Below are positions 52,508 to 61,401 of a DNA stretch of 64,000 nucleotides, one piece after another. A model generated the notes under the pieces. It was given only the letters and a program-made list of their open reading frames with translations. It was not told the DNA's origin and did no database searches. Every line of letters starts with the position of its first letter. The stretch's first letter is position 1. The position numbers and the translations under genes were made by a program. The stretch covers positions 310,001-374,000 of the forward strand of contig NZ_MDDR01000057.1 of the NCBI RefSeq assembly GCF_001870435.1. The letters run 5' to 3'. Source of the stretch: Pseudomonas costantinii (lineage in GTDB: Bacteria > Pseudomonadota > Gammaproteobacteria > Pseudomonadales > Pseudomonadaceae).

Positions 52508-53283
52508 TGAGTACATATCCGTTGTTTGGGTAACGGCCGCTATTGGTTCCGCTCTTACAGCGGGTCACTTTTGGAAAAGAGCCCGGAATGCCGGCCCAGC
52601 CAAAAGTAACCAAAAGGGCTCTTGCCCCACCACTCGGCACCTCGCCTAGGCTCGGTGTGCCCGAACGAAGGCACGGCTGCGCGGGTCGCCGCGATGGGCC
52701 ATCCCTGGCCCAGCGCGGCTAAACCGGCATCCTTGCCGGTTTACCCGCTCCACCGTGCCTACTTGCGGCCAGCGTGGTTAATGGGGCGCCTAAGATCAAG
52801 ATCAAAAAGATCAAAAGCAGAGCACGGCGGCCTGAAAGCCGACCTGAGTGGTGTAGATCAAAAGCGGTAAAACATGTGAGCGAGCAAGCCCGCTTCCACA
52901 TTTTTAATCTCCATGCATCAGGAAAACACCCACTGCTGTTGATCTGGCTTTTGATCCACACCACTCAGGTCGGCTTTCAGGCCGCCGTGCTCTGCTTTTG
53001 ATCTTTTTGATCTTGATCTTAGGCGCCCCATTAACCACGCTGGCCGCAAGTAGGCACGGTGGAGCGGGTAAACCGGCAAGGATGCCGGTTTAGCCGCGCT
53101 GGGCCAAGGATGGCCCATCGCGGCGGCCCACGGATTCAAGACTGCGTGCGGGCACACCGAGCCACAGCGAGGTGCCGAGTGGTGGGGCAAGAGCCCTTTG
53201 CTTACTTTGGGGCTTTTCCAAAGTGAGTCGCCGTAAGGGCGAAACCATAAGCGGCCGTTACCGCAGCAACGGATATGTACTCA
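52508..53283. repeat. 776-bp near-palindromic element, copy C of the MITE-like family
   Basis: Left arm 52508-52865 and right arm 52947-53283 are inverted copies, separated by an 81-bp loop. Both ends are TGAGTACATATCCGTTG and its complement; further in, arms share GGTAACGGCCGC, GGGCTCTTGCCCCACC, ACTCGGCACCTCGC, GCCGCGATGGGCC, AAACCGGCAT and CTTAATG-type stretches. The loop holds a REP-like fragment (GCGAGCAAGCCCGCTTCCAC). There is no transposase. Just outside, GCGATAGCCATAGGTGTCTA (52475) and a related inverted segment near 53369-53394 extend the symmetry. Each arm has a mirrored small frame that I regard as spurious. The 52446-53502 gap holds this element and REP units only. Confidence 0.9.
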
Positions 53284-53386
53284 AAAACCCACCAAAAGAA
53301 AACGCCCAACCCGAGGCCCCCCACGCAAGCAAGCTCCCTCGCCACAGGCCTCACGCAACACTAAAAGTTGTGTAGATACCTATGCT

Positions 53387-53456
53387 GCGATAGCACAACC
53401 TCGGTCTGCCTGATACACCGAGGTGCCTGCGTCGCTGGCAAGCCAGCTCCCACACC
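53387..53456. repeat. REP-type palindrome before the LysR gene
   Basis: CGATAGCACAACCTCGGTCTG, then GATACACCGAGGTGCC and GGCAAGCCAGCTCCCACACC. The inner CCTCGGT/ACCGAGG pair forms a hairpin; the outer end is the standard REP arm. The remaining bases to 53502 hold only the LysR promoter and ribosome site. Confidence 0.6.
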
Positions 53457-53502
53457 AAATCCCCATGCTCTACACTAGCCCTTCATCTGAAATGGGCACC
53501 CC

Positions 53503-54366
53503 ATGGACATCGAACTGGCACGCACCTTCCTCGAAATCACCCGCTGCGGCAGCCTGGCCGCAGCCGCCGAGAAACTGCACGTCACCCAGACCGCGATCAC
53601 CGCGCGGGTCAAAAACCTCGAGAGCCAGCTAGGCAGCACGTTGTTTGTGCGCAACCGCGCCGGTGCACGCCTGACGCCGGATGGCGAGGCGTTTGTGGTG
53701 TACGCCAACCAGTTGCTGCAAACCTGGGAAGCCGCGCGGCGTGACCTGCCGCTGCCCGACGGCTACCGCAATGTGCTGCATATCGGTGGCGAAGTCAGCC
53801 TGTGCAACCCGCTGATGCTCGGTTGGGCCCAGGCCCTGCGCGAACATATCCCGGGACATGCCCTGCGCACCGAAGTGCGCGAAGGCGAATACCTGCTGCG
53901 CCAACTGGAACTGGGCGTGCTCGATGCCGCGCTGGTGTTCCAGCCGCAATACTGGCCGGGATTGCAGGTGGAGCAGGTACTGGAAGAAAAACTGATCCTG
54001 GTGCAACTGGTGAGCAAGCCAGACCCCTATGTCTACAACGATTGGGGCCCGGGCTTTCGCCAGCAGCATGACGCCGCCCTGCCCGACAAAGCGCGCGCCG
54101 CCGTGAGTTTCAACCTCGGCCCGCTGGCGTTGCAGTACATCCTCGAGAACGGCGGTGCCGGCTATTTCCGCACGCGGGTGGTGCAGAGCTATCTGGACAG
54201 CGGCGTGATGAGACGTGTGCCCAAGGCGCCGGAGTTCAACTTCCCGACGTACGTGGTGTATTCGCGGGCGCGGGACTCGGCGGTATTGCAACAGGCGCTA
54301 GAGCTGCTGCGCGGCGTGGTCAAGGCCGAAACCGACTGGTCACAACGCTGGGACCCGCTGATTTGA
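53503..54366 (+). CDS. LysR-family transcription regulator
   Basis: 287-residue LysR protein. Helix-turn-helix: ELARTFLEITRCGSLAAAAEKLHVTQTAITARVKNLESQLGSTLFVRNRAGARLTPDG (residues 4-62); the rest is the two-lobed effector domain (LHIGGEVSLCNPLMLGW ... LGVLDAALVFQPQYWPGL). The gene stands alone between the giant palindrome and the LacI gene; no divergent partner is next to it. Target unknown. Confidence 0.88.
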   Translation: MDIELARTFLEITRCGSLAAAAEKLHVTQTAITARVKNLESQLGSTLFVRNRAGARLTPDGEAFVVYANQLLQTWEAARRDLPLPDGYRNVLHIGGEVSLCNPLMLGWAQALREHIPGHALRTEVREGEYLLRQLELGVLDAALVFQPQYWPGLQVEQVLEEKLILVQLVSKPDPYVYNDWGPGFRQQHDAALPDKARAAVSFNLGPLALQYILENGGAGYFRTRVVQSYLDSGVMRRVPKAPEFNFPTYVVYSRARDSAVLQQALELLRGVVKAETDWSQRWDPLI

Positions 54367-54424
54367 ATCACCCGATGCCGCCGCGCATGCTAGCCTGCGG
54401 GTGTTTCCTTTCGCAGCCTTACCG

Positions 54425-55429
54425 ATGAACAAGAAAAAGTCTGTCACCATCAGCGACATCGCCAAACGAGTCGGCATGACCACCATCACGGTGTCCCGTG
54501 CGCTGAGCAAACCCGACCTGGTCAAGCCTGCCACCCTGGCGCGCATTCTCGAAGTGGCGCGAGAGCTGGACTACGTGCCCAACACCTTCGCGCGTGGGCT
54601 CAAGCGCAGCGAAAGCCTGATCATCGGCGTGATCACCGCGTCGGTTGATAACCCGTTCTACAGCGAGATGATCAAGGCGATTTCCCGCGAGGCAAAGCAG
54701 CACGGCTACACCATCATGCTGGTGGACACCGACGAGTTGGAAGAGCTGGAAAGCAAAGCCGTCGACACCCTGCTGGGCTACCGCGTAGCAGGAATCATCC
54801 TGTCGCCGGTCTCCGACGAGCCGAGTTACCAACCCGACTACCTGGAACGCCTGGGTAACGGCAAGACCCCGGTGGTGCTACTCGACCGCACCATTCATGA
54901 CAGCCCGTTCAGCCGCGTGGTACTCGACAACTACCACAGCGGCATCCAGGCCGCGCACTACCTGCTGCGCCAAACACCAGACCTCAAGCGCCTGCTGGTG
55001 CTCACCGGCCCCGAGCATTCACGCATCACCGTGGAGCGCCTCAAAGGCCTGCGCGAGGTACTGGCTGAACACCCACAGGTGCTGGTCGAAGTACAAGCCG
55101 GTGACTACACGCTGATGCCGTCTTACCTGCACACCCTCGACTACCTGGCCGAACACGCCGCGCCGGACGCGATCATGGGGTTCAACCAGTTGATCACCCT
55201 CGGCGCCCTGCGCGCGCTGCGCATGCACAACATCCCCCACGACAGCCTGACCATCTGCGGCATCGACCGCCTGCCCTTCGCCGACATCTTCGGCGTGCCG
55301 ATCGCCTGCGTGGCCCACGATGCGTCCCTGGCGGGCAGCAGCGCGGTTCGCCTGCTGCTCGACCGCCTGGAAGACCCATACAAACCACGGGACAAGGTGG
55401 TCATCGCCGGGAAGTTGGAAAACGGCTAA
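54425..55429 (+). CDS. LacI-family repressor of the polyol operon
   Basis: 334-residue LacI/GntR-type repressor. DNA-binding domain with VTISDIAKRVGMTTITVSRALSKPDLVKPATLARILEVARELDYVPNTFARGLK (residues 6-59), then a periplasmic-binding-protein-like sensor (LIIGVITASVDNPFYSEMIKAI; ICGIDRLPFADIFGVPIACVAHD). Its probable operator is the perfect palindrome at 62361-62380, in front of the convergent operon. Its end overlaps the SDR end by four bases, tail to tail. Confidence 0.88.
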   Translation: MNKKKSVTISDIAKRVGMTTITVSRALSKPDLVKPATLARILEVARELDYVPNTFARGLKRSESLIIGVITASVDNPFYSEMIKAISREAKQHGYTIMLVDTDELEELESKAVDTLLGYRVAGIILSPVSDEPSYQPDYLERLGNGKTPVVLLDRTIHDSPFSRVVLDNYHSGIQAAHYLLRQTPDLKRLLVLTGPEHSRITVERLKGLREVLAEHPQVLVEVQAGDYTLMPSYLHTLDYLAEHAAPDAIMGFNQLITLGALRALRMHNIPHDSLTICGIDRLPFADIFGVPIACVAHDASLAGSSAVRLLLDRLEDPYKPRDKVVIAGKLENG

Positions 55430-56151
55430 CGGCTGGTGTAGCCGCCGTCGATCGGCAGGCTTACGCCGCTGATCATGCTGGCGGCATCGCTCAGCAGGAA
55501 CAGCACCGGCAACGCGACTTCCACCGTCTCAGCGAAACGCCCCAATGGGATGGCCGCCAGCGCCGGGTCGCGTTTGGCCGGGTCAGACCAGGCCATGGCT
55601 GCCATTGGCGTGAGGGTGACCGTGGGGTTGACGCTGTTGACGCGAATACCAAAGCGACCCCATTCGGCGCATTGCACGCGGGTGATTGCATCCAACGCAG
55701 CCTTGGAGGCGCAGTAACTGAGGTGATCATCCAGCGCCACCAACGACGCCTGGCTGGAGACGTTGACGATGCTGCCGGCAATGTTCGCCTCAATCATCTT
55801 TGCGGCGACACGGCTGGCGACCTGGGCGGCGGCGCGGGCGTTGACGTTCATCACTTGGTCAAAGGCGTCGGCGCTGATGGCGGCGGCGGGTTCGAGGCGC
55901 GAGATGCCCGCGCAGTTGACCAGGCCGTGGAGGGGCGGAAGGTCTTGCAAGGCTTTGTCGAGGGCCACGCTGTCGGCGATGTCCATGCTCAGCGTGTGGC
56001 AGCCCAATTGGGACAGGGCTTGCACGTCACGGCCAAGCGCGAAGACTTCGGCGCCGCTGGCGATCAGCTGCTGGGCGATTTCGCGACCGATGCCGCTACT
56101 GGCGCCGGTGACGAGTATGCGCTGGTGAGTGAAATCGAAGGCTGCGTTCAT
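55426..56151 (-). CDS. Short-chain dehydrogenase, L-xylulose reductase-like
   Basis: 241-residue classical SDR. Cofactor motif LVTGASSGIGREIAQQL (residues 13-29), catalytic Ser-Tyr-Lys in VNVSSQASLVALDDHLSYCASKAALDA, NCAGIS and the C-terminal GVSLPIDGGYTS. The compact length and the LGCHTLSMDIAD segment resemble dicarbonyl/L-xylulose reductases (NADPH, ketose to polyol or reverse). Start ATG at 56151; the ribosome site is weak. Last gene of the minus-strand polyol operon. Confidence 0.85.
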   Translation of the reverse strand: MNAAFDFTHQRILVTGASSGIGREIAQQLIASGAEVFALGRDVQALSQLGCHTLSMDIADSVALDKALQDLPPLHGLVNCAGISRLEPAAAISADAFDQVMNVNARAAAQVASRVAAKMIEANIAGSIVNVSSQASLVALDDHLSYCASKAALDAITRVQCAEWGRFGIRVNSVNPTVTLTPMAAMAWSDPAKRDPALAAIPLGRFAETVEVALPVLFLLSDAASMISGVSLPIDGGYTSR

Positions 56152-56182
56152 GAATAAAAATCTCAAAAACAATGAAGATCCA

Positions 56183-56217
56183 ATGTAGGAGCTGGCTTGC
56201 CTGCTCCCACATTTCTG
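56183..56217. repeat. REP hairpin between kinase and SDR genes
   Basis: CAATGTAGGAGCTGGCTTG pairs with CCTGCTCCCACATT. It sits in the 78-base gap inside the operon, so it may lower SDR expression relative to the kinase. Confidence 0.6.
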
Positions 56218-56229
56218 GACCGTGTGAAT

Positions 56230-57762
56230 TCAGTTGTTTTGCAAGCTATGCATGATGGGTTTGAGGGCGGGATACAGCTTCAAATACTCGGCAAACGCTT
56301 GCTCATAGGCCGTGACATTTTCCCGCTTCGGCTGCGCCCGCAGTTCCAACTGCACCCACCCCTGCTCCATCTCCCCATCACTCACCAACCCCACGGTATG
56401 CGCCGCCAACAACGCCGCACCCAAGGCCGCTTCCACCTCCTGAACAATGGTGTACACCGGGTAGCGCGTGACATCCGCGATGATCTGCATCCACAAATCC
56501 GAATGGCTGGCACCCCCTACCACAATCAGGCGAGGGTCCAGCGAGTGCGCACCACGCGTGCCCGCCTCGATGTTATGGCGCAGGGCAAAACTCACGCCCT
56601 CCAGCACCGCACGATAGAGGTGAATCCGGCTGTGATAGAGGTTGAGTCCGACAAAACTGCCACTGGCGTGGTCGTCCCACACCGGGCTGCGTTCACCCAT
56701 CAAATACGGCAGGAACAACAAACCTTCGCTGCCCGCCGGGATCTTCATCGCTGCCTGTTCCAGTAGCGCCAGGCTGTCTTGCCCGGTGGCCTTGGCCTGT
56801 TGCTCTTCGGCCTGGCAAAACTGCTCGCGAAACCAACTGACCGACGCCCCGGCGGTGATCGCGCCACCAAAGATGTACAGGTCCTGATGGCCGTTGTAGA
56901 CGTGGGGCATGCTCACCAAACCATGGTGTGCATCCACCTGCTGGTTCAGATAACCCCAGCACATGCTGGTGCCGATCATCGCCACATGATTGCCCGGCTG
57001 CGTGACGCCAGCGGCCAGGGTGGCCATGGCCGCATCAACGCCACCGGCCAGTATCGGCGTGCCCGCCTGCAAGCCCAGGCGCTCAGCCCAGTGAGCTTGC
57101 AGGCCGCCCACCACATCGCCTGAATACACCAACCGCTGCGGCATCATCGCCTGCGGAATGCCCAAGGCATCGAGCATTTCGGCGGACCAACCGCGCGTCT
57201 TCACGTCGTAAACGCCGCCAATATTGCCGGCGCTGCTGTGGTCCACCGCCAACTCACCGGTGAAACACCAGTTGATATAGCTGTTGGGCGGCAGCAAGTA
57301 GCGCGTGTTCGCCCATACATCAGGCTGATGCTGTTTGAGCCAGAGCATCTTGGTGAAACCGTAGTAGCTGTCCACCGAGTTGCCGGTGACCTCGAACAAC
57401 CGCTCCAGGTCCACGTGTTCACGCACCCACGCCACCTGCTCGCCGGCGCGGCGATCCATCCAGATCAGACACGGATGCAGCGGCGTAATCTGTGCATCCA
57501 CCGCAATCCCCGAGCCGCCGTACAGGCTGCTGATACACAGCGCCTTGACCTGCTCCGATGCCACGCCAGCCTTGACCATGCACTGTGAAACACACGCCTG
57601 GACCGCATCCAGCCAGACCTGCGGCCATTGCTCGGCCCAGCGCACTTTCGGGGTATCCACGCGATACCCCTGGCTGTGCTGGGCGATGATCGTGCCTTGA
57701 CCATCCACCAGCAATGCCTTGGTGCTCTGGGTCCCAATATCGACACCCATTACGTAATTCAT
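56230..57762 (-). CDS. FGGY-family carbohydrate kinase
   Basis: 510-residue sugar/polyol kinase. N-terminal phosphate motif VMGVDIGTQSTKALLVDGQG; mid-protein CLIWMDRRAGEQ; the adenosine region MIGTSMCWGYL and the FGGY signature-like segment LEGVSFALRHNIEAG ... LIVVGGASHSDLWMQIIADVTRYPV. Substrates in the family are ketoses or polyols (xylulose, ribulose, glycerol, erythritol). The dehydrogenase genes on either side suggest a ketose made from a polyol. One base from the alcohol dehydrogenase stop. Confidence 0.88.
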   Translation of the reverse strand: MNYVMGVDIGTQSTKALLVDGQGTIIAQHSQGYRVDTPKVRWAEQWPQVWLDAVQACVSQCMVKAGVASEQVKALCISSLYGGSGIAVDAQITPLHPCLIWMDRRAGEQVAWVREHVDLERLFEVTGNSVDSYYGFTKMLWLKQHQPDVWANTRYLLPPNSYINWCFTGELAVDHSSAGNIGGVYDVKTRGWSAEMLDALGIPQAMMPQRLVYSGDVVGGLQAHWAERLGLQAGTPILAGGVDAAMATLAAGVTQPGNHVAMIGTSMCWGYLNQQVDAHHGLVSMPHVYNGHQDLYIFGGAITAGASVSWFREQFCQAEEQQAKATGQDSLALLEQAAMKIPAGSEGLLFLPYLMGERSPVWDDHASGSFVGLNLYHSRIHLYRAVLEGVSFALRHNIEAGTRGAHSLDPRLIVVGGASHSDLWMQIIADVTRYPVYTIVQEVEAALGAALLAAHTVGLVSDGEMEQGWVQLELRAQPKRENVTAYEQAFAEYLKLYPALKPIMHSLQNN

Positions 57763-57763
57763 A

Positions 57764-58843
57764 TCAAAGCACCGGCTTCAACAGCACCTTGATCGACTTC
57801 GTCGAGTTGGCAAGCTCGAACGCCTCGGCAAAGTCATCCAGCGGGAAGTCATGGGTGACGATGCCTTTGGAGGTGACCAGGCCTCGTTCGAACAAGTCGA
57901 TGGCAATCGGGTAGCAGTAAGGCCCGAGGTGGGCACCGCGTACGTCCAACTCCTTGCGGTCGCCGATGATTGACCAGTCGACGCTGGTCTCGGCACCAAA
58001 CACGCTGAACTCGACAAAACGCCCGAGCTTGCGGATCAGATCCAAGCCTTGGGTAACACCTGCCGGTACGCCGGTGGTTTCGATATACACGTCGCAGCCG
58101 TAGTTATCGGTCAGGCCGTTGATAATCTCGCGGGCGTTGTCGCGGGACGGGTTGATCACCACGTCGGCACCGAATTTCTTCGCCAGCTCCAGGCGCTCGT
58201 CAACCATGTCGATCACGACCAGTTTTTTCGGGGTTTTCAGCGCTGCGACCTGGACCATGCACAGGCCGAGGGTGCCCGCGCCGGCAATCACCACCACGTC
58301 ATCGAGCTGAACATCGCCACGGTTGACCGTGTGGATCGAACAGGCCATCGGTTCCACCAACGCCGAGTCTTCCAGCGACACTGCCTCCGGAATCTTGTGC
58401 ACGATGGCCGTCTTGGGAATACGCATGTATTGGGCCATGCCGCCTTCGGCCACTTCACGCTGGAAGCCGAAGATGTTGTGCACTTCACACATCCAATATT
58501 TGCCCGACTTGCAGAAACGGCACTTACCGCACGGCACGATCTGCTCAGCGATCACCTTGTCGCCGACCTTGACCTCGAAGTGCTCCTCGGCACCCTCGCC
58601 CACTTCCACCACATAGCCAAAAAATTCGTGCCCCGGCACCACCGGCGCCTTGACCCACGGGTTATCGCCACCCCAGAACATCGCCGCGCCCGAGTGGCAT
58701 TTGCAGTCACTGGCGCAGATGCCACAGGCGGCGATGCGGATCACCAGTTCATTAGGGCGCGCCTGGGGTTTACTGATGCGCTGCAGGCGATAGTCTTTCG
58801 GGCCGTGGCAGACGACGGCTTGCATTTCGGTGTGTTTGTCCAT
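57764..58843 (-). CDS. Zinc-dependent polyol dehydrogenase (MDR family)
   Basis: 359-residue medium-chain dehydrogenase. Catalytic zinc region CGICASDCKCHSGA and GHEFFGYVVEVGEGAEEHF; the structural zinc cysteines in VPCGKCRFCKSGKYWMCEVHN; NAD fold VVIAGAGTLGLCMVQVAAL. It resembles dehydrogenases annotated for erythritol/L-threitol or other polyols. I recall that label for close relatives but cannot confirm it here. Would oxidise the imported polyol to a ketose for the kinase next door. Confidence 0.87.
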   Translation of the reverse strand: MDKHTEMQAVVCHGPKDYRLQRISKPQARPNELVIRIAACGICASDCKCHSGAAMFWGGDNPWVKAPVVPGHEFFGYVVEVGEGAEEHFEVKVGDKVIAEQIVPCGKCRFCKSGKYWMCEVHNIFGFQREVAEGGMAQYMRIPKTAIVHKIPEAVSLEDSALVEPMACSIHTVNRGDVQLDDVVVIAGAGTLGLCMVQVAALKTPKKLVVIDMVDERLELAKKFGADVVINPSRDNAREIINGLTDNYGCDVYIETTGVPAGVTQGLDLIRKLGRFVEFSVFGAETSVDWSIIGDRKELDVRGAHLGPYCYPIAIDLFERGLVTSKGIVTHDFPLDDFAEAFELANSTKSIKVLLKPVL

Positions 58844-58871
58844 GGTGTTCGGTCCTGTTTTTGTTAGGAGT

Positions 58872-59840
58872 TTATTTATGGCGCTGACGGCTGATAAAGA
58901 TCGCCAGCAAGATGATTGCGCCTTTGATCACGCTCTGGACGTAGGGCGAGACCCCGAGCATGTTCAATCCGTTATTCAATACGCCGAGCAGCATGGCGCC
59001 GAGCAAGGTGCCGACGATCACACCGCGCCCACCCGCGATCGAAGCTCCGCCCAACACCACGGCCGCGATTGCATCCAGCTCGAACGAGACGCCGGCATTC
59101 GGCTGGCCGCTCATCAGGCGTGAGGTCAGCACCAGCCCGGCAATCGCCGCGGTCAGGCCACTGATGCCGTACACCAGCAACTTGAAGCGCGCCGCCCGCA
59201 CCCCGGACAAACGCACCGCTTCTTCATTGCCGCCGATGGCGTAGATGTAGCGACCGATACGCGTGTGTTGCAGCAGCACATAGGCCGCGAGATAGGTGAT
59301 CAACATGATCAGGATCGGTACGTCTATGCCGAACAGGCTTTGGCGACCGAAGAAGCCGAACCACTCCGGCAGCCCGGAAATCGGATAGCCGTCGGTGTAC
59401 ATCAAGCCCAGGCCACGGGCGATGCCCATGGTCGCCAGGGTGACGATGATCGGAGGCATATGCAGGTAGGCGACGAACAACCCGTTGCCGATACCGAAGG
59501 CCACGCCGATCAACATGCCCGCGCCAATCGCCAAGCCTGGTGGCAAGCCCGCAACCATCAACCCGGCGGTCAAGGTGCCGGACAACGCCATCACCGGCCC
59601 CACCGACAAGTCGATACCGCCGGTGAGAATCACGCAGGTCATGCCCACCGCGATAATCGCGTTGATCGACACCTGGCGGGCGATGTTCGACAGGTTGCTG
59701 GCGGTCAGGAATGTGTCGCTGGCGAGGATCATCACCAGGGTCACCACCACCAGCCCGACAAAGGGATAAAACGCCGGTGAACGCACCAACCGCGCCAGGT
59801 TCAGGCGCAGGCGGCCGCTGTCAGCGGTGTTAATGGACAT
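58872..59840 (-). CDS. Ribose-type sugar ABC permease
   Basis: 322-residue RbsC-type permease with about eight to ten helices. Family segments: NIARQVSINAIIAVGMTCVILTGGIDLSVGPVMALSG, FVAYLHMPPIIVTLATMGIARGLGLMYTDGYPI and the late VVLGGASIAGGRGVIVGTLLGAMLLGVLNNGLN. I chose ATG at 59840 (an RbsC-like length); ATG at 59864 with GAGG upstream is an alternative. It overlaps the ATPase end by 11 bases. Confidence 0.9.
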   Translation of the reverse strand: MSINTADSGRLRLNLARLVRSPAFYPFVGLVVVTLVMILASDTFLTASNLSNIARQVSINAIIAVGMTCVILTGGIDLSVGPVMALSGTLTAGLMVAGLPPGLAIGAGMLIGVAFGIGNGLFVAYLHMPPIIVTLATMGIARGLGLMYTDGYPISGLPEWFGFFGRQSLFGIDVPILIMLITYLAAYVLLQHTRIGRYIYAIGGNEEAVRLSGVRAARFKLLVYGISGLTAAIAGLVLTSRLMSGQPNAGVSFELDAIAAVVLGGASIAGGRGVIVGTLLGAMLLGVLNNGLNMLGVSPYVQSVIKGAIILLAIFISRQRHK

Positions 59841-61338
59841 ATTCACTTGAGCCCCCTGTTGCATGGCGCATGACCTCTTGAGGATTGACGGCGGACGCTT
59901 CGAGTAGCTTGACGATGGCGCCCTTGTGGAACACGGCGACGCGGTCACACATGCCGATGACTTCGGGCAGTTCGGAGGAAATCATGATGATTGCGTAGCC
60001 CTGCTCGGTGAGGCTGCGCATCAAGGCGTAGATCTGCGCCTTGGCGCCAACGTCGATGCCGCGCGTGGGCTCGTCGAACACCAGCACGTCGCAGTGGTGG
60101 TTGATCCAGCGCGCGATCACGACTTTTTGCTGGTTACCACCGCTGAGGTTGAACACTCGGCTTTCGCCACTGGGGGCCTTGATCGACAGTTGCTTCATCA
60201 GGCTGTCGACACTCGCGCACTCGCGGCCCTTGTCGATCAAACCCGAGGCGTTCTGGTACTTGGGCAGGTTGTTCAGGGAGATGTTTTCACGAATGCTGAA
60301 ATCGGTGATCAGCCCCTCGCTCTTGCGGCTTTCCGGGAGCAATCCAATGCCATGGGCCAGGGCTTGCGCCGGGTCGTCCAGCGTGACCTTTTCGCCGCGC
60401 AGCCACACGTCTTTGCTCACCGACGGCAGCGCGCCCATCATGCCCAGCGCCAGTTCAGTGCGACCGGAACCGACCAAACCAGCGAAGCCGAGGATCTCGC
60501 CCTTGTGCAGCTGGAAACTGTTGTGGGGACCGTTGCGTACCAGCTGGATGTCCTTGACCTCCAATAACAGCGGGCCGCGTTCGTTCGTCGGTTTGGGCGG
60601 AAAACTGCTTTCCAGGCGACGGCCCACCATCATCTCGACCAGGCGGTCGATGTCGCTGTCAGCCACATCGGTAACCCCCACATTGCCGCCGTCACGCAGC
60701 ACGCTGATGCGATCGCACACCTGGAAAATCTCCTCCAGGTGGTGGGAGATAAAAATCACCGCCACGCCCTGGCGCTTGAGTTCACGCATGATCTCGAACA
60801 GCAGTTCGGCTTCGCTGGGTGTGAGGGTGGCGGTCGGTTCATCCAGCACCAGCAAGCGCGCATCCAGAGCCAGGGCCTTGGCGATTTCGACAAACTGCTG
60901 CTCGGCCACACTCAGGTGCTTGACCGCGCATTGCAGGTCGATGGTCACGCCCAGGCGCTTGAATAACGCCTCGGACGCCTCGACCATCTCGCGTTTGCGC
61001 AGCAGGCCAAAGCGGTTGCTCAGCTCATGGCCGAGGAAGATATTTTCCACCGCTGTGAGGTAGGGAATCAGACTGAATTCCTGGAACACGATGCCGATAC
61101 CGGCGGCAATTGCATCGCGGTAGGTCGCGAAATGCTGCGCCTGGCCGTCGATCAGAATCTGGCCTTCGTCCTGATGCTCGACGCCGCCGAGGATTTTCAT
61201 CAGGGTTGATTTGCCCGCGCCATTTTCCCCAAGCAACGCGTGAATTTCGCCACGTTCCACTTGCAGATTGATCGACTTGAGGGCCTGCACCCCCGGATAA
61301 CGCTTACAGATATTTTCCAGCTTCAGAAGACTGCTCAT
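59830..61338 (-). CDS. Sugar ABC ATP-binding protein, RbsA type
   Basis: 502-residue tandem ATPase. First half: Walker A LLGENGAGKSTLMKILGG, signature LSVAEQQFVEIAKAL, Walker B LLVLDEPTATLTPSEAEL. Second half: degenerate Walker A FAGLVGSGRTELALGMMG, signature LSGGNQQKVVIARWI, Walker B VLVFDEPTRGIDVGAK. The intact first site plus degenerate second site is normal for this class. Imports the polyol or sugar. Confidence 0.93.
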   Translation of the reverse strand: MSSLLKLENICKRYPGVQALKSINLQVERGEIHALLGENGAGKSTLMKILGGVEHQDEGQILIDGQAQHFATYRDAIAAGIGIVFQEFSLIPYLTAVENIFLGHELSNRFGLLRKREMVEASEALFKRLGVTIDLQCAVKHLSVAEQQFVEIAKALALDARLLVLDEPTATLTPSEAELLFEIMRELKRQGVAVIFISHHLEEIFQVCDRISVLRDGGNVGVTDVADSDIDRLVEMMVGRRLESSFPPKPTNERGPLLLEVKDIQLVRNGPHNSFQLHKGEILGFAGLVGSGRTELALGMMGALPSVSKDVWLRGEKVTLDDPAQALAHGIGLLPESRKSEGLITDFSIRENISLNNLPKYQNASGLIDKGRECASVDSLMKQLSIKAPSGESRVFNLSGGNQQKVVIARWINHHCDVLVFDEPTRGIDVGAKAQIYALMRSLTEQGYAIIMISSELPEVIGMCDRVAVFHKGAIVKLLEASAVNPQEVMRHATGGSSEYVH

Positions 61339-61401
61339 ACCGCCGACCTCGTATTCAGAAGGAAACCTTAAGCCCCACGGTTTGCGTGGGGCCTGGGCGA
61401 T

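Noticed and set aside
52622..53190. Mirror-image small reading frames in both arms of the giant palindrome, with near-identical peptides (MPHHSAPR..., ending KADLSGVDQK)
   Set aside because: They are identical only because the DNA arms are inverted copies; composition is Arg/Pro/Ser-rich, there is no ribosome site, and such frames recur wherever the repeat does. I treat them as non-coding.
52508..53283. An insertion sequence
   Set aside because: Long inverted ends exist, but there is no transposase gene and the interior is itself palindromic, so it is at most a non-autonomous element.
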